This document shows positions 41,962-50,148 of a stretch of 64,000 bases of DNA, piece after piece (the stretch's first letter is position 1; each line of letters starts with the position of its first letter). Under the pieces are notes generated by a model that saw only the letters and a program-made list of their open reading frames with translations, was not told the origin of the DNA and ran no database searches. Source of the stretch: Rhizobium sp. CG5. Lineage in GTDB: Bacteria > Pseudomonadota > Alphaproteobacteria > Rhizobiales > Rhizobiaceae. The stretch spans positions 1 through 64,000 of the forward strand of contig NZ_JABAEF010000016.1 in NCBI RefSeq assembly GCF_023701945.1, in the 5' to 3' direction. The position numbers and the translations under genes were made by a program.

Positions 41962-43206
41962 ATGTCCGATATCGATCGCCGCCGCGCCAGCCGCCTGATG
42001 GCCGAGGCTGGTCTGGAGGCGCTGGTGCTGTTCCAGCCCGAGGCGTTCCGCTACGCGATCGGCGCGCCGGCCGGCGTTGCCACCATGTGGGGCAGGGCAG
42101 GGTCGGCCATCGCACTGGTCCCGGCCGACGAGGGCGCGACCCTGGCAGCAATCGCCAGCGATCATGCGGCAGGCCAGATCCGCAAGGCAGTCCCGGCGGT
42201 CGATCTGCGCACCCACCGCATCTGGATCGACATGGTCGACCTCAATGCTCTTGATGGTCAGATGGCTGGTCCGGCTGAGGTGGACGAGGCCTATCGTGCC
42301 CAGCACCTGCAGGGTCCGCGGCCGGAGACCTTCGATCTGAAGCAGTGTTTTGCGCTTCTCGGCGATCTGCTGTCCGAGCGTCACCTGCAGCGCGCCTGTA
42401 TCGGCGTCGATCTCGAATTCATGCCGGCCGCCGATTTTGCCATCCTGACGCGCCTCTTGCCGGAGGTCTGCTGGGTCGACGGGTCCGAGACCTTACGGCG
42501 GCTGCGGGCGGTGAAATCGTCACGCGAGATCGGGCTGCTGCGCCGTGCCGCGACGGCTGCCGAAGGGGGACTTGTGCGTATGGCTGAGGCCGTCCGGCCA
42601 GGGGTGCCGCTTGGTGACCTGTCGGCAGCCTGGAAATCGGGGGCCGCAGATGCCGCCACGGCCGGCGGATTTTCGCTCAGCGGCCATTGGGATTTCATCT
42701 CGGTCGGCCCCGATCTTTCCGACATGGCGGCCAGGGTCACGCAGGGCGCGTTGATCAAGGCCGATGTCGGCACGCTGGTGGAGGGCTATTCGTCCGACGG
42801 CGCCCGCACCTTCAGCTTCGGCACGCCGGCGCCGCTGGCAGGCCGTATCTTCGGCGCCCTGGAGCAGGCCTTTGCGGCCGGCCTTGAACAGATCGTTCCC
42901 GGCAATAGCTTCGGTGCCGTGCATGCCGCCATGCTGACCTCGATGCGCAAAGCCGGCTTTGGCGCATATGATCGCGGCCATTTCGGCCACTCGGTCGGTG
43001 GCGGCGTCGGCATCGAGGAATGGCCGTTCTTCTCCGCCGGCAATGGCGAAATCATCGAGGCCGACATGGTCGTGGCGCTGGAGGCGCCGTTCTATGGGCA
43101 GGGGCTCGGCGCCTTGATGATCGAGGACCAGTTCCTGGTGACGGCAACCGGCGTCGAACCGATGAACATTTTGCAGCGCGGCCTGGTCGATCTGGCGGCG
43201 CGATAG
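41962..43206 (+). CDS. M24-family metallopeptidase (Xaa-Pro aminopeptidase-like)
   Basis: A 414-residue pita-bread-fold protein with an N-terminal creatinase-like domain (to about residue 180) and a C-terminal M24 domain. All five dinuclear metal ligands appear present: Asp in IKADVGT, Asp in SSDGART, His in GHFGHSVGG, Glu in VALEAPFY and Glu in MIEDQFLV. That argues for a metal-dependent peptidase or amidase rather than a metal-free creatinase. It follows the Liv-type operon by 131 nt on the same strand, so it may process the imported compound, for example a proline-containing peptide or betaine-like ligand. Confidence 0.85.
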   Translation: MSDIDRRRASRLMAEAGLEALVLFQPEAFRYAIGAPAGVATMWGRAGSAIALVPADEGATLAAIASDHAAGQIRKAVPAVDLRTHRIWIDMVDLNALDGQMAGPAEVDEAYRAQHLQGPRPETFDLKQCFALLGDLLSERHLQRACIGVDLEFMPAADFAILTRLLPEVCWVDGSETLRRLRAVKSSREIGLLRRAATAAEGGLVRMAEAVRPGVPLGDLSAAWKSGAADAATAGGFSLSGHWDFISVGPDLSDMAARVTQGALIKADVGTLVEGYSSDGARTFSFGTPAPLAGRIFGALEQAFAAGLEQIVPGNSFGAVHAAMLTSMRKAGFGAYDRGHFGHSVGGGVGIEEWPFFSAGNGEIIEADMVVALEAPFYGQGLGALMIEDQFLVTATGVEPMNILQRGLVDLAAR

Positions 43207-43218
43207 GCGTGAAGCGCT

Positions 43219-43407
43219 TCAGGCCGCCGCGCGTGGGGCACTCAGCAGATGATCGCGGATGGCGTTTTGCAGGTGCCGGATACTGGGAAAGCGGCTCTCG
43301 TCGAGACCGATCACGTGAAATTTCACGGCGATGAACCGGTAGTGATTGCCATCACGAACCGCAATTCCGACCGGCATCCCACCATGTTTCACGACCTGCT
43401 TTTCCAT
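43219..43407 (-). CDS. Small hypothetical protein behind an EcfG-type promoter
   Basis: A 62-residue protein (MEKQVVKHGGMPVGIAVRDG...) with no domain I recognise; it looks alpha/beta (HYRFIAVKFHVIGLDES, then a helix RHLQNAIRDHLLS). The frame is closed by a TAG four codons upstream of the ATG, so 43407 is the only long start, although its RBS is weak. An exact EcfG promoter lies 114 nt upstream (43521-43545), which supports a real transcript. Confidence 0.55.
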   Translation of the reverse strand: MEKQVVKHGGMPVGIAVRDGNHYRFIAVKFHVIGLDESRFPSIRHLQNAIRDHLLSAPRAAA

Positions 43408-43744
43408 CGACGTCCACTACTCTTCATTGTATATCAAGTACAAGAAATCATTCTCGTTTTCGATGTGCCGATCGAAGGGCGCTGTTGAGCCATCACCCAT
43501 CGATCGTCATCGCGACGGAGAACGAACCGCATCATCGAAAGTTCCGCCGGCAAGGAGGATCATCTGAACCCCGATCCGACCGGCTGGTCCGGGTTGCAAG
43601 GGAGGAGCGGGGGCGGGTGATGACGCTCCGCTTCGGCTTTAGCTTTCTCAACTGCTCAACACTTCAATTCAGAGCCAATCATGCTCACCTTAGCTTCTTG
43701 AGCCATGATATGATTTTCTGGCGAGCGAACGCGGAGAAGAGCTT
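43408..43744. other. Divergent intergenic region
   Basis: 337 nt between the minus-strand 62-residue gene and the plus-strand DUF6984-like gene. It holds an exact EcfG promoter (43521-43545, minus strand); nothing else recognisable. Confidence 0.6.
43521..43545 (-). promoter_or_regulatory. EcfG-type promoter of the small gene at 43219-43407
   Basis: On the minus strand GGAAC (43541-43545), 16 nt, CGTT (43521-43524): an exact consensus match in non-coding DNA, implying a 5' leader of roughly 100 nt. Confidence 0.7.
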
Positions 43745-44104
43745 ATGTCCGAAGTGTGGCGTCCCATCAACGACAGGGAGAAGCGGATCGTTAATAGGCT
43801 CCTGTCGCAGGATTTCCCTGGAAACATAGCCCTCCGCATCCAATTGGAGACGGCCAGAGTCTCAACGATCGACCCGGAAGGTAGCCTGCAATTTAGAGTG
43901 ACTGGGTTACCGGCCGCTGTGGAACAGCGTGTTCCCATAGAGGCATATTATTTTGACCTCGGGATGAACCATCGCCCGGCAGTAAATCTTCTTTTGCATG
44001 TGGTGAACGGGATGCTTCACGAATTGGAGGTCTACAAAGACGATGGTTCTTCCATCGCGACCGGCCTGAGCCGGGTGGATCCAGACGATCTCCATTTCGT
44101 CTAG
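43745..44104 (+). CDS. DUF6984-like small protein
   Basis: A 119-residue protein beginning MSEVWRPINDREKRIVNRLL followed by SQDFPGNIALRIQLE, the opening pattern of DUF6984 proteins; the C-terminal part (VVNGMLHELEVYKDDGSSI) fits the same family. Function unknown; such proteins occur singly in accessory DNA and some are suspected immunity proteins. GAAGAG precedes the ATG. It sits next to the IS-end remnant, consistent with transferred DNA. Confidence 0.6.
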   Translation: MSEVWRPINDREKRIVNRLLSQDFPGNIALRIQLETARVSTIDPEGSLQFRVTGLPAAVEQRVPIEAYYFDLGMNHRPAVNLLLHVVNGMLHELEVYKDDGSSIATGLSRVDPDDLHFV

Positions 44105-44203
44105 CGATATGGTCTCTTCGCCGGAAACAGTCGTGCCCACCGCCACCTTCAACAAACCCGATATCCATCTGCAATCTCCCAGACGCCGTTCAGACGCGGG
44201 GAG

Positions 44204-44254
44204 TGTGACATTCCAACTTTGCAGAAACAGGACACTTCAACTTTGCCGCTACAC
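44204..44254. mobile_element. Remnant of an IS21-family-like terminal region
   Basis: Two tandem blocks, TGTGACATTCCAACTTTGC (44204-44222) and GACACTTCAACTTTGCC (44231-44247), share CAACTTTGC and resemble the multiple terminal repeats of IS21-type elements. No istA or istB gene is present nearby, so this would be a solo end. The assignment is from pattern memory only. Confidence 0.4.
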
Positions 44255-44336
44255 ACAAGTCACATAATACATATTATGGAACCAGAAAATCTATAACGGA
44301 TTTCGGGCCGGTTTGAGCCGCGCTATGCTCGGCCGA

Positions 44337-44657
44337 TTATGCCGTGGTCGACAGCTTCATCATCACCAGGCCGGCGACGATCAGGGTGGCGGCGGTCAGG
44401 CGCATGGGTGTCAGGGGTTCGCCGAGCATGACGATGCCGACCGCGAAGGCACCGACGGCGCCGATGCCGGTCCAGATCATATAGGCGGTGCCGAGCGGCA
44501 GCGAGCGCATGGCCAGCGCCAGCAGGACAATGCTGCCGAGCATGGCGACCGCGGTGATGGCGGAGGGCACGAGACGGGTGAACCCGTGCGACTGCTTGAG
44601 CGCAAAGGCCCAGACGATTTCGAGAAGTCCGGCGGCGATGAGAAAAATCCAGGGCAT
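44337..44657 (-). CDS. sugE: SMR-family guanidinium exporter (SugE/Gdx type)
   Basis: A 106-residue protein with four membrane segments. It has the SugE/Gdx pattern: MPWIFLIAAGLLEIVWAFAL with the membrane-embedded Glu13, KQSHGFTRL, SLPLGTAYMIWTGIGAVGAF, and a final segment ending MMKLSTTA. Members of this subtype export guanidinium in exchange for protons rather than bulky antiseptics. A guanidine-II (mini-ykkC) riboswitch directly precedes it (44672-44722), which is strong independent support. CGGAG lies 6 nt before the ATG at 44657. Confidence 0.93.
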   Translation of the reverse strand: MPWIFLIAAGLLEIVWAFALKQSHGFTRLVPSAITAVAMLGSIVLLALAMRSLPLGTAYMIWTGIGAVGAFAVGIVMLGEPLTPMRLTAATLIVAGLVMMKLSTTA

Positions 44658-44671
44658 GATGGTCTCCGACA

Positions 44672-44722
44672 GGATCGGGTCGTCCCGGATGAATGAAGAA
44701 GTGGCGGGGGTCGTCCCCGCAC
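44672..44722 (-). promoter_or_regulatory. Guanidine-II (mini-ykkC) riboswitch
   Basis: On the minus strand two hairpins with ACGA loops: GCGGGG-ACGAC-CCCCGC (44704-44720) and CGGG-ACGA-CCCG (44676-44687), 16 nt apart and just upstream of the sugE ribosome-binding site. Paired ACGR-loop hairpins before a sugE gene are the definition of mini-ykkC; guanidine binding normally frees the RBS. Confidence 0.88.
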
Positions 44723-44759
44723 ACCGATTATAGAGAAGCGGTTGTGCCTGGCAAGGTGC

Positions 44760-46274
44760 TCAGATCACCGCGCAGACCGTCTTGGTCTCCAGGTAATTGT
44801 CGAGCCCCGGCGCGCCGTTCTCGTAACCCCAGCCGGATTGCCGGTGACCGCCCTTGGGAAGCTCCGGCGAGAAATAGGAATGGCAGTTGATCCAGATCGT
44901 GCCGGCCTTGACACTGGCGGCCAGCCGATGGGCGCTGGACAAATCCTGGGTCCAGACGCTGCCGGCAAGGCCGTAGGGGCTGTCATTGGCATAGACGATC
45001 GCCTCGTCGGGATCGTCGAAAGGCGTGACGGCCACCACGGGCCCAAAAATCTCCTCGCGCATCAGCCGCATGTCGGGCCTGACCGATGTGACGACGGTCG
45101 GCTCGAAGAAGGTGCCGAACTCGCCATCCTGGCGGCCGCCGGCGGCAATCTCAGCCCCGTCTGCCCGTCCGTCGCGGATGAAACCGGCGACGCGGTCGGC
45201 CTGCTTGCGGTTGACCAGCGGTCCAAGATCGGTTGCGGGATCCAGGCCGTGGCCGAGGGTCAGGGCCGACGCCGCCTTCGACAATCCGTCCACCACCTGG
45301 TCATAGACCGAGCGGTGGGCATAGACCCTGGAGCCGGCGACGCAGACCTGGCCGGAATTGGAAAAAATGCCGCGCGCCACGCCGGGAATGGCCAGTGCCA
45401 TGTCGGCATCGGCCAGGATGATCGCCGGCGATTTGCCGCCGAGCTCCAAGGTCAGCTTCTTCAGATTGCCCTGCGCGGCGCCGACGATCATTCGGCCGAC
45501 CTCGGTGGAACCGGTAAAGGCGACCTTGTCGACATCGGGATGAGCGGTCAGTGCTGTTCCGACGATCTCGCCGAAACCGGTGACGATATTGACCACGCCT
45601 TTTGGCAGGCCGGCCTCCAGCATCAGTTCGCCGAGGCGAAGCGCCGTCAGGGAGGTTTCTTCCGCCGGTTTCAACACCACCGTGCAGCCGGCGGCCAAGG
45701 CCGGGGCGAGCTTCATGGCCGCCATCAGCATGGGCGAATTCCAAGGCGTGATCGCCGCCACGACGCCGATCGGCTCGCGGGTCGTATAGGCAAAAATCTG
45801 CTTGCCGGCCGGCTGGTAAGATATCGAGGTCGGGATGGTCGTGCCGAGGATCTTTGTGCAGAAGCCGGCAAAATAGCGGAACTGCTCGGCCGAGGCCGGG
45901 ATCTCGCCGAAGCGGCCGGTCTTGTAGCTCTTGCCCTGGTCGAGGGTTTCGAGCTCCGCCAGTTCCTCGACATGGGCGTCGATCAGGTCGGCGATCTTCC
46001 CCAGCAGCTTGCCGCGCGCCGATGGCGTCAGGCCGCGCCATTCGTGGCTGGTCAGAGCCTGGCGGGCACTGGCAACGGCGGCATCCACGTCGTCCGCCGT
46101 GCCTTCGGCCAGCAGAGCCAGCATCTGGCCGGAGGCCGGATCATGGGTCTCGAACGTGCCGCCCGCCCCGGCATCGCGCCATTGCCCGTCGATCAGGATC
46201 TGCTTGCGGGGGCTGGCGAGGAAGGCCCTGGCGCCTTCGGTCTTTGGCGTGGGCGTGGTGATGGCAAGCGTCAT
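44760..46274 (-). CDS. Aldehyde dehydrogenase (NAD(P)-dependent, ALDH superfamily)
   Basis: A 504-residue enzyme with the ALDH landmarks: AAITPWNSPMLMA (cofactor), VLKPAEETSLTALRLGEL, GFGEIVGTAL, FTGSTEVGR, LELGGKSPAIIL (catalytic Glu), SGQVCVAGSRVY (catalytic Cys in QVCVAG), and EEIFGPVVAV. It resembles betaine/aromatic-aldehyde type ALDHs; the substrate is unknown. ATG at 46274 has GGAGAC upstream and is 1 nt from the stop of the 2Fe-2S gene. Last gene of the catabolic run; it could act after the GMC oxidoreductase (alcohol to aldehyde to acid). Confidence 0.9.
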   Translation of the reverse strand: MTLAITTPTPKTEGARAFLASPRKQILIDGQWRDAGAGGTFETHDPASGQMLALLAEGTADDVDAAVASARQALTSHEWRGLTPSARGKLLGKIADLIDAHVEELAELETLDQGKSYKTGRFGEIPASAEQFRYFAGFCTKILGTTIPTSISYQPAGKQIFAYTTREPIGVVAAITPWNSPMLMAAMKLAPALAAGCTVVLKPAEETSLTALRLGELMLEAGLPKGVVNIVTGFGEIVGTALTAHPDVDKVAFTGSTEVGRMIVGAAQGNLKKLTLELGGKSPAIILADADMALAIPGVARGIFSNSGQVCVAGSRVYAHRSVYDQVVDGLSKAASALTLGHGLDPATDLGPLVNRKQADRVAGFIRDGRADGAEIAAGGRQDGEFGTFFEPTVVTSVRPDMRLMREEIFGPVVAVTPFDDPDEAIVYANDSPYGLAGSVWTQDLSSAHRLAASVKAGTIWINCHSYFSPELPKGGHRQSGWGYENGAPGLDNYLETKTVCAVI

Positions 46275-46275
46275 G

Positions 46276-46791
46276 TCAGTCTCCGGCAGCGTCAGCGGCA
46301 CGGCGCTGGCGCAGAATGTCCGCGGCCAGAAGCGCACCACGGATGATCGAGTGATAGCCGGTGCAGCGGCAGAGATTGCCCTCTAGCCCAGCGCGGATGT
46401 CGGCCTCATCAGCATCGGGATTGGCGATCAGCAGTGCCGTCAGCACCACGGAAAATCCCGGCGCGCAATAGCCGCATTGAAAGGCGTTTTCCTCGGCCAG
46501 CGCGTCGCGAACGATGATCGCCTCCGGCAGGGCATCGAGGCCTTCTGCCGTGACGATGGTGGCGCCGTCGAGTTGCCAGGCCATCACCAGGCAGGCATTG
46601 ACCGGTTTGCCGTTCATCAGCACCGTGCAGGCACCGCAGCGCCCGATGCCACAGGCCAGTTTTGTGGCGGTTTGGTGCCTTTGGTCCCGCAGGATTTCGG
46701 TCAGCCGCTGGTCCGGGCTCGTGGTGACGATGACATGCTGACCGTTGAGCATGAGGTCGAGGCATAGCAGCTGTTGTTCATTCTGCATCAT
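46276..46791 (-). CDS. 2Fe-2S subunit of a xanthine-dehydrogenase-family molybdenum hydroxylase
   Basis: A 171-residue CoxS/XdhA-type electron-transfer subunit. It has the plant-type ferredoxin cluster CGIGRCGACTVLMNGKPVNAC and the second cluster QCGYCAPGF ... GNLCRCTGY. It passes electrons from the Mo site to FAD. ATG at 46791 has AAGGAG 8 nt upstream and overlaps the stop of the large-subunit gene by 4 nt. There is no signal peptide, so the complex is cytoplasmic. Confidence 0.92.
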   Translation of the reverse strand: MMQNEQQLLCLDLMLNGQHVIVTTSPDQRLTEILRDQRHQTATKLACGIGRCGACTVLMNGKPVNACLVMAWQLDGATIVTAEGLDALPEAIIVRDALAEENAFQCGYCAPGFSVVLTALLIANPDADEADIRAGLEGNLCRCTGYHSIIRGALLAADILRQRRAADAAGD

Positions 46792-49700
46792 GCCGACATC
46801 TCCTTGAGCAGGGTTTCCGGCGCAATGGGCGTAACAGCGGGCCAGAGGCCGATGGCGGATGCGATGGCATTGGCAATGGCCGGCGTGACCGCGCCGATGC
46901 CCAGTTCGCCGGAGCCGCGCGGCCCCAGCGTGTCGCCCTCGTCCAGGCCCTCCAGCGCAAAGACCCGCATTGATGCCGGCGCGTCCGCGATGCCGGGCAG
47001 CATATAGGTGTCGAGATTGGTGGTCAGATAGGCCCCTGCCCGCATCCGCGCGTCTTCGCTCAAGGTGAAGCCGAGGCCCTGCACGGCGCCGCCTTCGAGT
47101 TGGCCGAGATAGGCCGCGACATCCATGACGGGACCTGCCGCCGAATGCTGGTGCAGGTCGAGCACCCGCACCGCGCCGGTCACCCGGCTGACGGCAACGC
47201 GGGCAAGTGTCGCGCCGAAGGCGAAGATGTAGCGGGCATTGGCGCTGGGGTAATCGGTCTTCGGGAATTCGTAGGCGACTGTGACGCTCGGCCGCTCGGC
47301 GTCTTCCAGGCTTTCGGCCAGCGCCTTGTAGGTCAGCAGGATCTCGCCGCTATTGCTGCCGCGCTCGGCAAAGCCGCCCGGCGCCAGCACCAGACTGTCG
47401 GGAGGGCGATTGAGGATCGTGCCGGCAGCATCGCGCATGGATTGGCTGAATTCGGGCGCTGCCATTTTGGCCGAGGCCCAGACGACATAGGTGCCGCGCG
47501 ACGCTGTCGTCGAGCCGGATTCCGGCGCGAGCCTGGTATCGCCGACCGTGGCCAGTACATCGGCGCGAGCGCAGCCGAGTTCGGCCGAGACGGTGGCCTC
47601 GATCAGGGTCAGCAACCCCTGCCCCATCTCGTCCAGCCCATAGGCGCCCTCAATGAAGCCATCCGCCGTCAGGGCCAATCGTCCGCCGGCCGGGTCCGGC
47701 ACGACGGAGCCGAGGCCATTGCCCTGGTAATTCAGCGCCATGCCGGTGCCGATGATCCATTCGCCATCGCCGCTCAACCCCTGCTCGGCCTGCCAGAGCG
47801 GTGAGGCCTTGGCCGCGGAAAGCATGTCCGTCACCCGTTCCGACGGCGAAACGGTCTGGCCGAGATAACCCGGCGAGCCGGCAAGGCGCAGGTTGCGCGC
47901 CCGGATCTCGACGGGATCGAGGCCGGCCTTGGCGGCCAGCCGGTCCATCTGGCATTCGACCGCATAGGTCATCTGGTTGGCACCGAAACCGCGGAAGGCA
48001 CCGCAGACGCCGTTATTGGTATAGGCAAGCCGACCGAGCGTCGAAATATTCGGGACGACATAAGGTCCGGTCGCGTGCTCCAGGGCGGTTTCGAGAACGC
48101 CCGGACCAAGCGACGCATAGGCACCGGCATCAGCCAGGACATCGACCTGCTGGGCCAGCAGAAGTCCCTGCCCGTCACAGGCGGTTTTCATGCGGATTTC
48201 CATGGTATTGCGCTTCTGGCCGGCCAGCACGGATTCGGCCCGCGACAGCTGCAGGCGCACCGGGTGCCCGGTTTTCAGCGCCAGCAGGGCCAGTGCCGGC
48301 TGCACGGTCAACTCGTCCTTGCCGCCAAAGGCGCCGCCGGTCGGCGAGGTCACCACACGGATCCTGTCTTCCGGCAGGCCGAGGATCCGCGATAGTTGCA
48401 GCCGGTCGCGGCCGCCATGCTGGCCGCCGACAAAAACCGAGAGCGTGCCATCGGGCTCCATCAGGGCATAGCCGCCTTCGGTCTCCATAAAACCATGCAT
48501 CTGCCGCGGCGTGACATAGGTGTCCTCGACCACATGCGCGGCTTTCGCAAAGCCGGCGGCGATGTCGCCACGGCTGAAATTGAGGGCTCGCTGCAGGTTG
48601 CCGCTGGCGTGGACGAGTGCTGCGCCTTCGGCCAGCGCGGCCTGCGGGCTGTCGATCAGCGGCAAGGCTTCATAGTCGACGCGGATCAGCGCCAGAGCCC
48701 GCTCGGCGGTCTCCGCATCGATGGCGGCGACGGCGGCCACCGGATCGCCACGGTGGCGCACCTTGTCGTGGCACAGGGCCGGCTGGTCCTGAATGACGAT
48801 GCCGAAAGCATTGTCGCCCTGGATGTCGCGATGGGTGACGACAGCGACGACGCCGGGCAGAGCCTCGGCTTTGCTTGTGTCGATCGACAGGATCCGGGCA
48901 TGGGGAACGCCGGCCCGCAGGATGCGGCCGACCAGCATGTGCCCTGCCCGCTTGTCGGTAAGATAGGGCAAGGTGCCCTCAATCTTCGCCCTGACATCCG
49001 GCCGGATGAACCAGCGCTCCGGCAGTTTTGTGTGCGACAGTTCGATTTCATCGGGAAGCGCTTCGCCCGGGGCCGGCGCTTTGGTCACCGGCACCAGCCG
49101 GCGGCCGGGCAAGGTGCCGCTGAGACCATGGACGATAGCATTGGCGGCGACCTGGACGCGGTAGGTTCCTGTGCGAACATCATCGTCGGGCGCCACGATC
49201 GTTTCAAGCAGGCAGGTGTGCAGTCCGGCCCAATCGACGGCCTCCAGCACCTGGCCGGTCAACAGCGTCTCGGCCTCGGTCAGCCGGGTCGGCGTCACGA
49301 CACCGCCGCCGACGGCCAGCCGCGCCCTGGCGATGTGCTCGCCGTCGAGATCGAGGAGGGCGGCGATGCCGACGACGCTGGGGGTAAAGGCGGCGCGCAG
49401 GCCGGTCTTGCGCTGGGTGAAAAGGGCGGTTTTTGCCTGCGGCGCCAGATGGATGGCACAGAGGATTTCCGGCGACCGTGCGGGGCGCGCCAGCCAGTCC
49501 ACCAGCGGCATGCGGGTCACGCCGGCCGGCGTGGCCATCTCCAGCTCGGCATCAAGCGCCAGAAGCGCCGGCAGCAGACAGCCGGTCCGCCCGGCAATGT
49601 TGCCGCCGATGGTCGCCAGATTGCGAACGGCGGGTCCGGCGACGACCTTCAGAGCCTGCTGCAGCAAGGGCAGATCGGGGGCAATCCGGGCACTGGTGAT

Positions 49701-49937
49701 CAGGGCATTCAGCGTGGACAGCGCGCCGATGCGCAAGGGGTCGCCCGATGTCGCTATGCCGCGCAGAGCCTGCAGGCGCGACAGGTCGATCATGGTCCTC
49801 GGCTTTGGCAGGCCCTTGGCCCATTCCAGCTGCAGCGCCGTCGCACCCGCGACAAAGCGGCACGGTCCGGCATTCTCGGTTGCCAGCGTCAATGCGTCTC
49901 TGAGGCTGGAGGGGGTCAGGATGCGCATGATGCACAT
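46788..49937 (-). CDS. Fused FAD + molybdopterin subunit of a xanthine-dehydrogenase-family hydroxylase
   Basis: A 1049-residue protein combining two subunits that are usually separate. Residues 1-280 are a CoxM-type FAD domain (FVAGATALQLEWAKG, NLATIGGNIAGRTGC, AVGGGVVTPTRL). Residues about 305-1049 are a CoxL/XdhB-type Mo domain (GGQHGGRDRLQ, GGAFGGKDE, CGAFRGFGANQ, and catalytic Glu in GSGELGIGAVTPAIANA). With the 2Fe-2S protein it forms an enzyme that hydroxylates N-heterocycles or aldehydes with water. The absence of the CO-dehydrogenase AYxCSFR loop and the purine-type neighbours favour a purine-like substrate. Start 49937 or the in-frame ATG at 49928. The gene follows a palindromic repeat. 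Confidence 0.88.
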   Translation of the reverse strand: MCIMRILTPSSLRDALTLATENAGPCRFVAGATALQLEWAKGLPKPRTMIDLSRLQALRGIATSGDPLRIGALSTLNALITSARIAPDLPLLQQALKVVAGPAVRNLATIGGNIAGRTGCLLPALLALDAELEMATPAGVTRMPLVDWLARPARSPEILCAIHLAPQAKTALFTQRKTGLRAAFTPSVVGIAALLDLDGEHIARARLAVGGGVVTPTRLTEAETLLTGQVLEAVDWAGLHTCLLETIVAPDDDVRTGTYRVQVAANAIVHGLSGTLPGRRLVPVTKAPAPGEALPDEIELSHTKLPERWFIRPDVRAKIEGTLPYLTDKRAGHMLVGRILRAGVPHARILSIDTSKAEALPGVVAVVTHRDIQGDNAFGIVIQDQPALCHDKVRHRGDPVAAVAAIDAETAERALALIRVDYEALPLIDSPQAALAEGAALVHASGNLQRALNFSRGDIAAGFAKAAHVVEDTYVTPRQMHGFMETEGGYALMEPDGTLSVFVGGQHGGRDRLQLSRILGLPEDRIRVVTSPTGGAFGGKDELTVQPALALLALKTGHPVRLQLSRAESVLAGQKRNTMEIRMKTACDGQGLLLAQQVDVLADAGAYASLGPGVLETALEHATGPYVVPNISTLGRLAYTNNGVCGAFRGFGANQMTYAVECQMDRLAAKAGLDPVEIRARNLRLAGSPGYLGQTVSPSERVTDMLSAAKASPLWQAEQGLSGDGEWIIGTGMALNYQGNGLGSVVPDPAGGRLALTADGFIEGAYGLDEMGQGLLTLIEATVSAELGCARADVLATVGDTRLAPESGSTTASRGTYVVWASAKMAAPEFSQSMRDAAGTILNRPPDSLVLAPGGFAERGSNSGEILLTYKALAESLEDAERPSVTVAYEFPKTDYPSANARYIFAFGATLARVAVSRVTGAVRVLDLHQHSAAGPVMDVAAYLGQLEGGAVQGLGFTLSEDARMRAGAYLTTNLDTYMLPGIADAPASMRVFALEGLDEGDTLGPRGSGELGIGAVTPAIANAIASAIGLWPAVTPIAPETLLKEMSA

Positions 49938-49989
49938 TTTTCCGTGCTTGATGGGCTTTCATTTTGGTCTACGGCGGTCGGATGGCCAC

Positions 49990-50117
49990 CCACCTCCCCC
50001 TTGAGGGGGGAGGTCGTCGCGAAGCGGCGGGTGGGGGTGACAGGCCGCGTGTTCACGGCTTGGTTGATCACCCCGCCCCGGGCCTTTGGCCCGACCCTCC
50101 CCCTCAAGGGGAGGGTG
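49990..50117. repeat. Composite palindromic intergenic repeat, copy 1
   Basis: About 128 nt bounded by CCTCCCCC-TTGA-GGGGGGAGG at the left and CCCTCCCCCTCAAGGGGAGGG at the right, with inner hairpins (CGC-GAAG-GCG type and GGGCC-TTT-GGCCC). The reverse complement of a second copy lies at 57991-58113. It fills most of the gap between the catalytic Rieske gene and the Mo-hydroxylase gene. Confidence 0.85.
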
Positions 50118-50148
50118 GTGACGATCGCCGCACTCGTCCATTGAGCCA

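Noticed and set aside
41962..43206. Reading the M24 protein as a creatinase because it sits near a ureohydrolase and a guanidinium exporter
   Set aside because: All five metal ligands of M24 metallopeptidases appear intact, whereas creatinase works without metals and has lost them.
44277..44300. GGAAC-N18-TT on the plus strand as an EcfG promoter
   Set aside because: No CGTT/GGTT at N16-17 and the only gene downstream is on the opposite strand.
49990..50117. CRISPR-like or tandem repeat interpretation of the C/G-rich intergenic element
   Set aside because: The units are inverted arms of hairpins, not direct repeats with spacers, and a second copy occurs singly at 58 kb.
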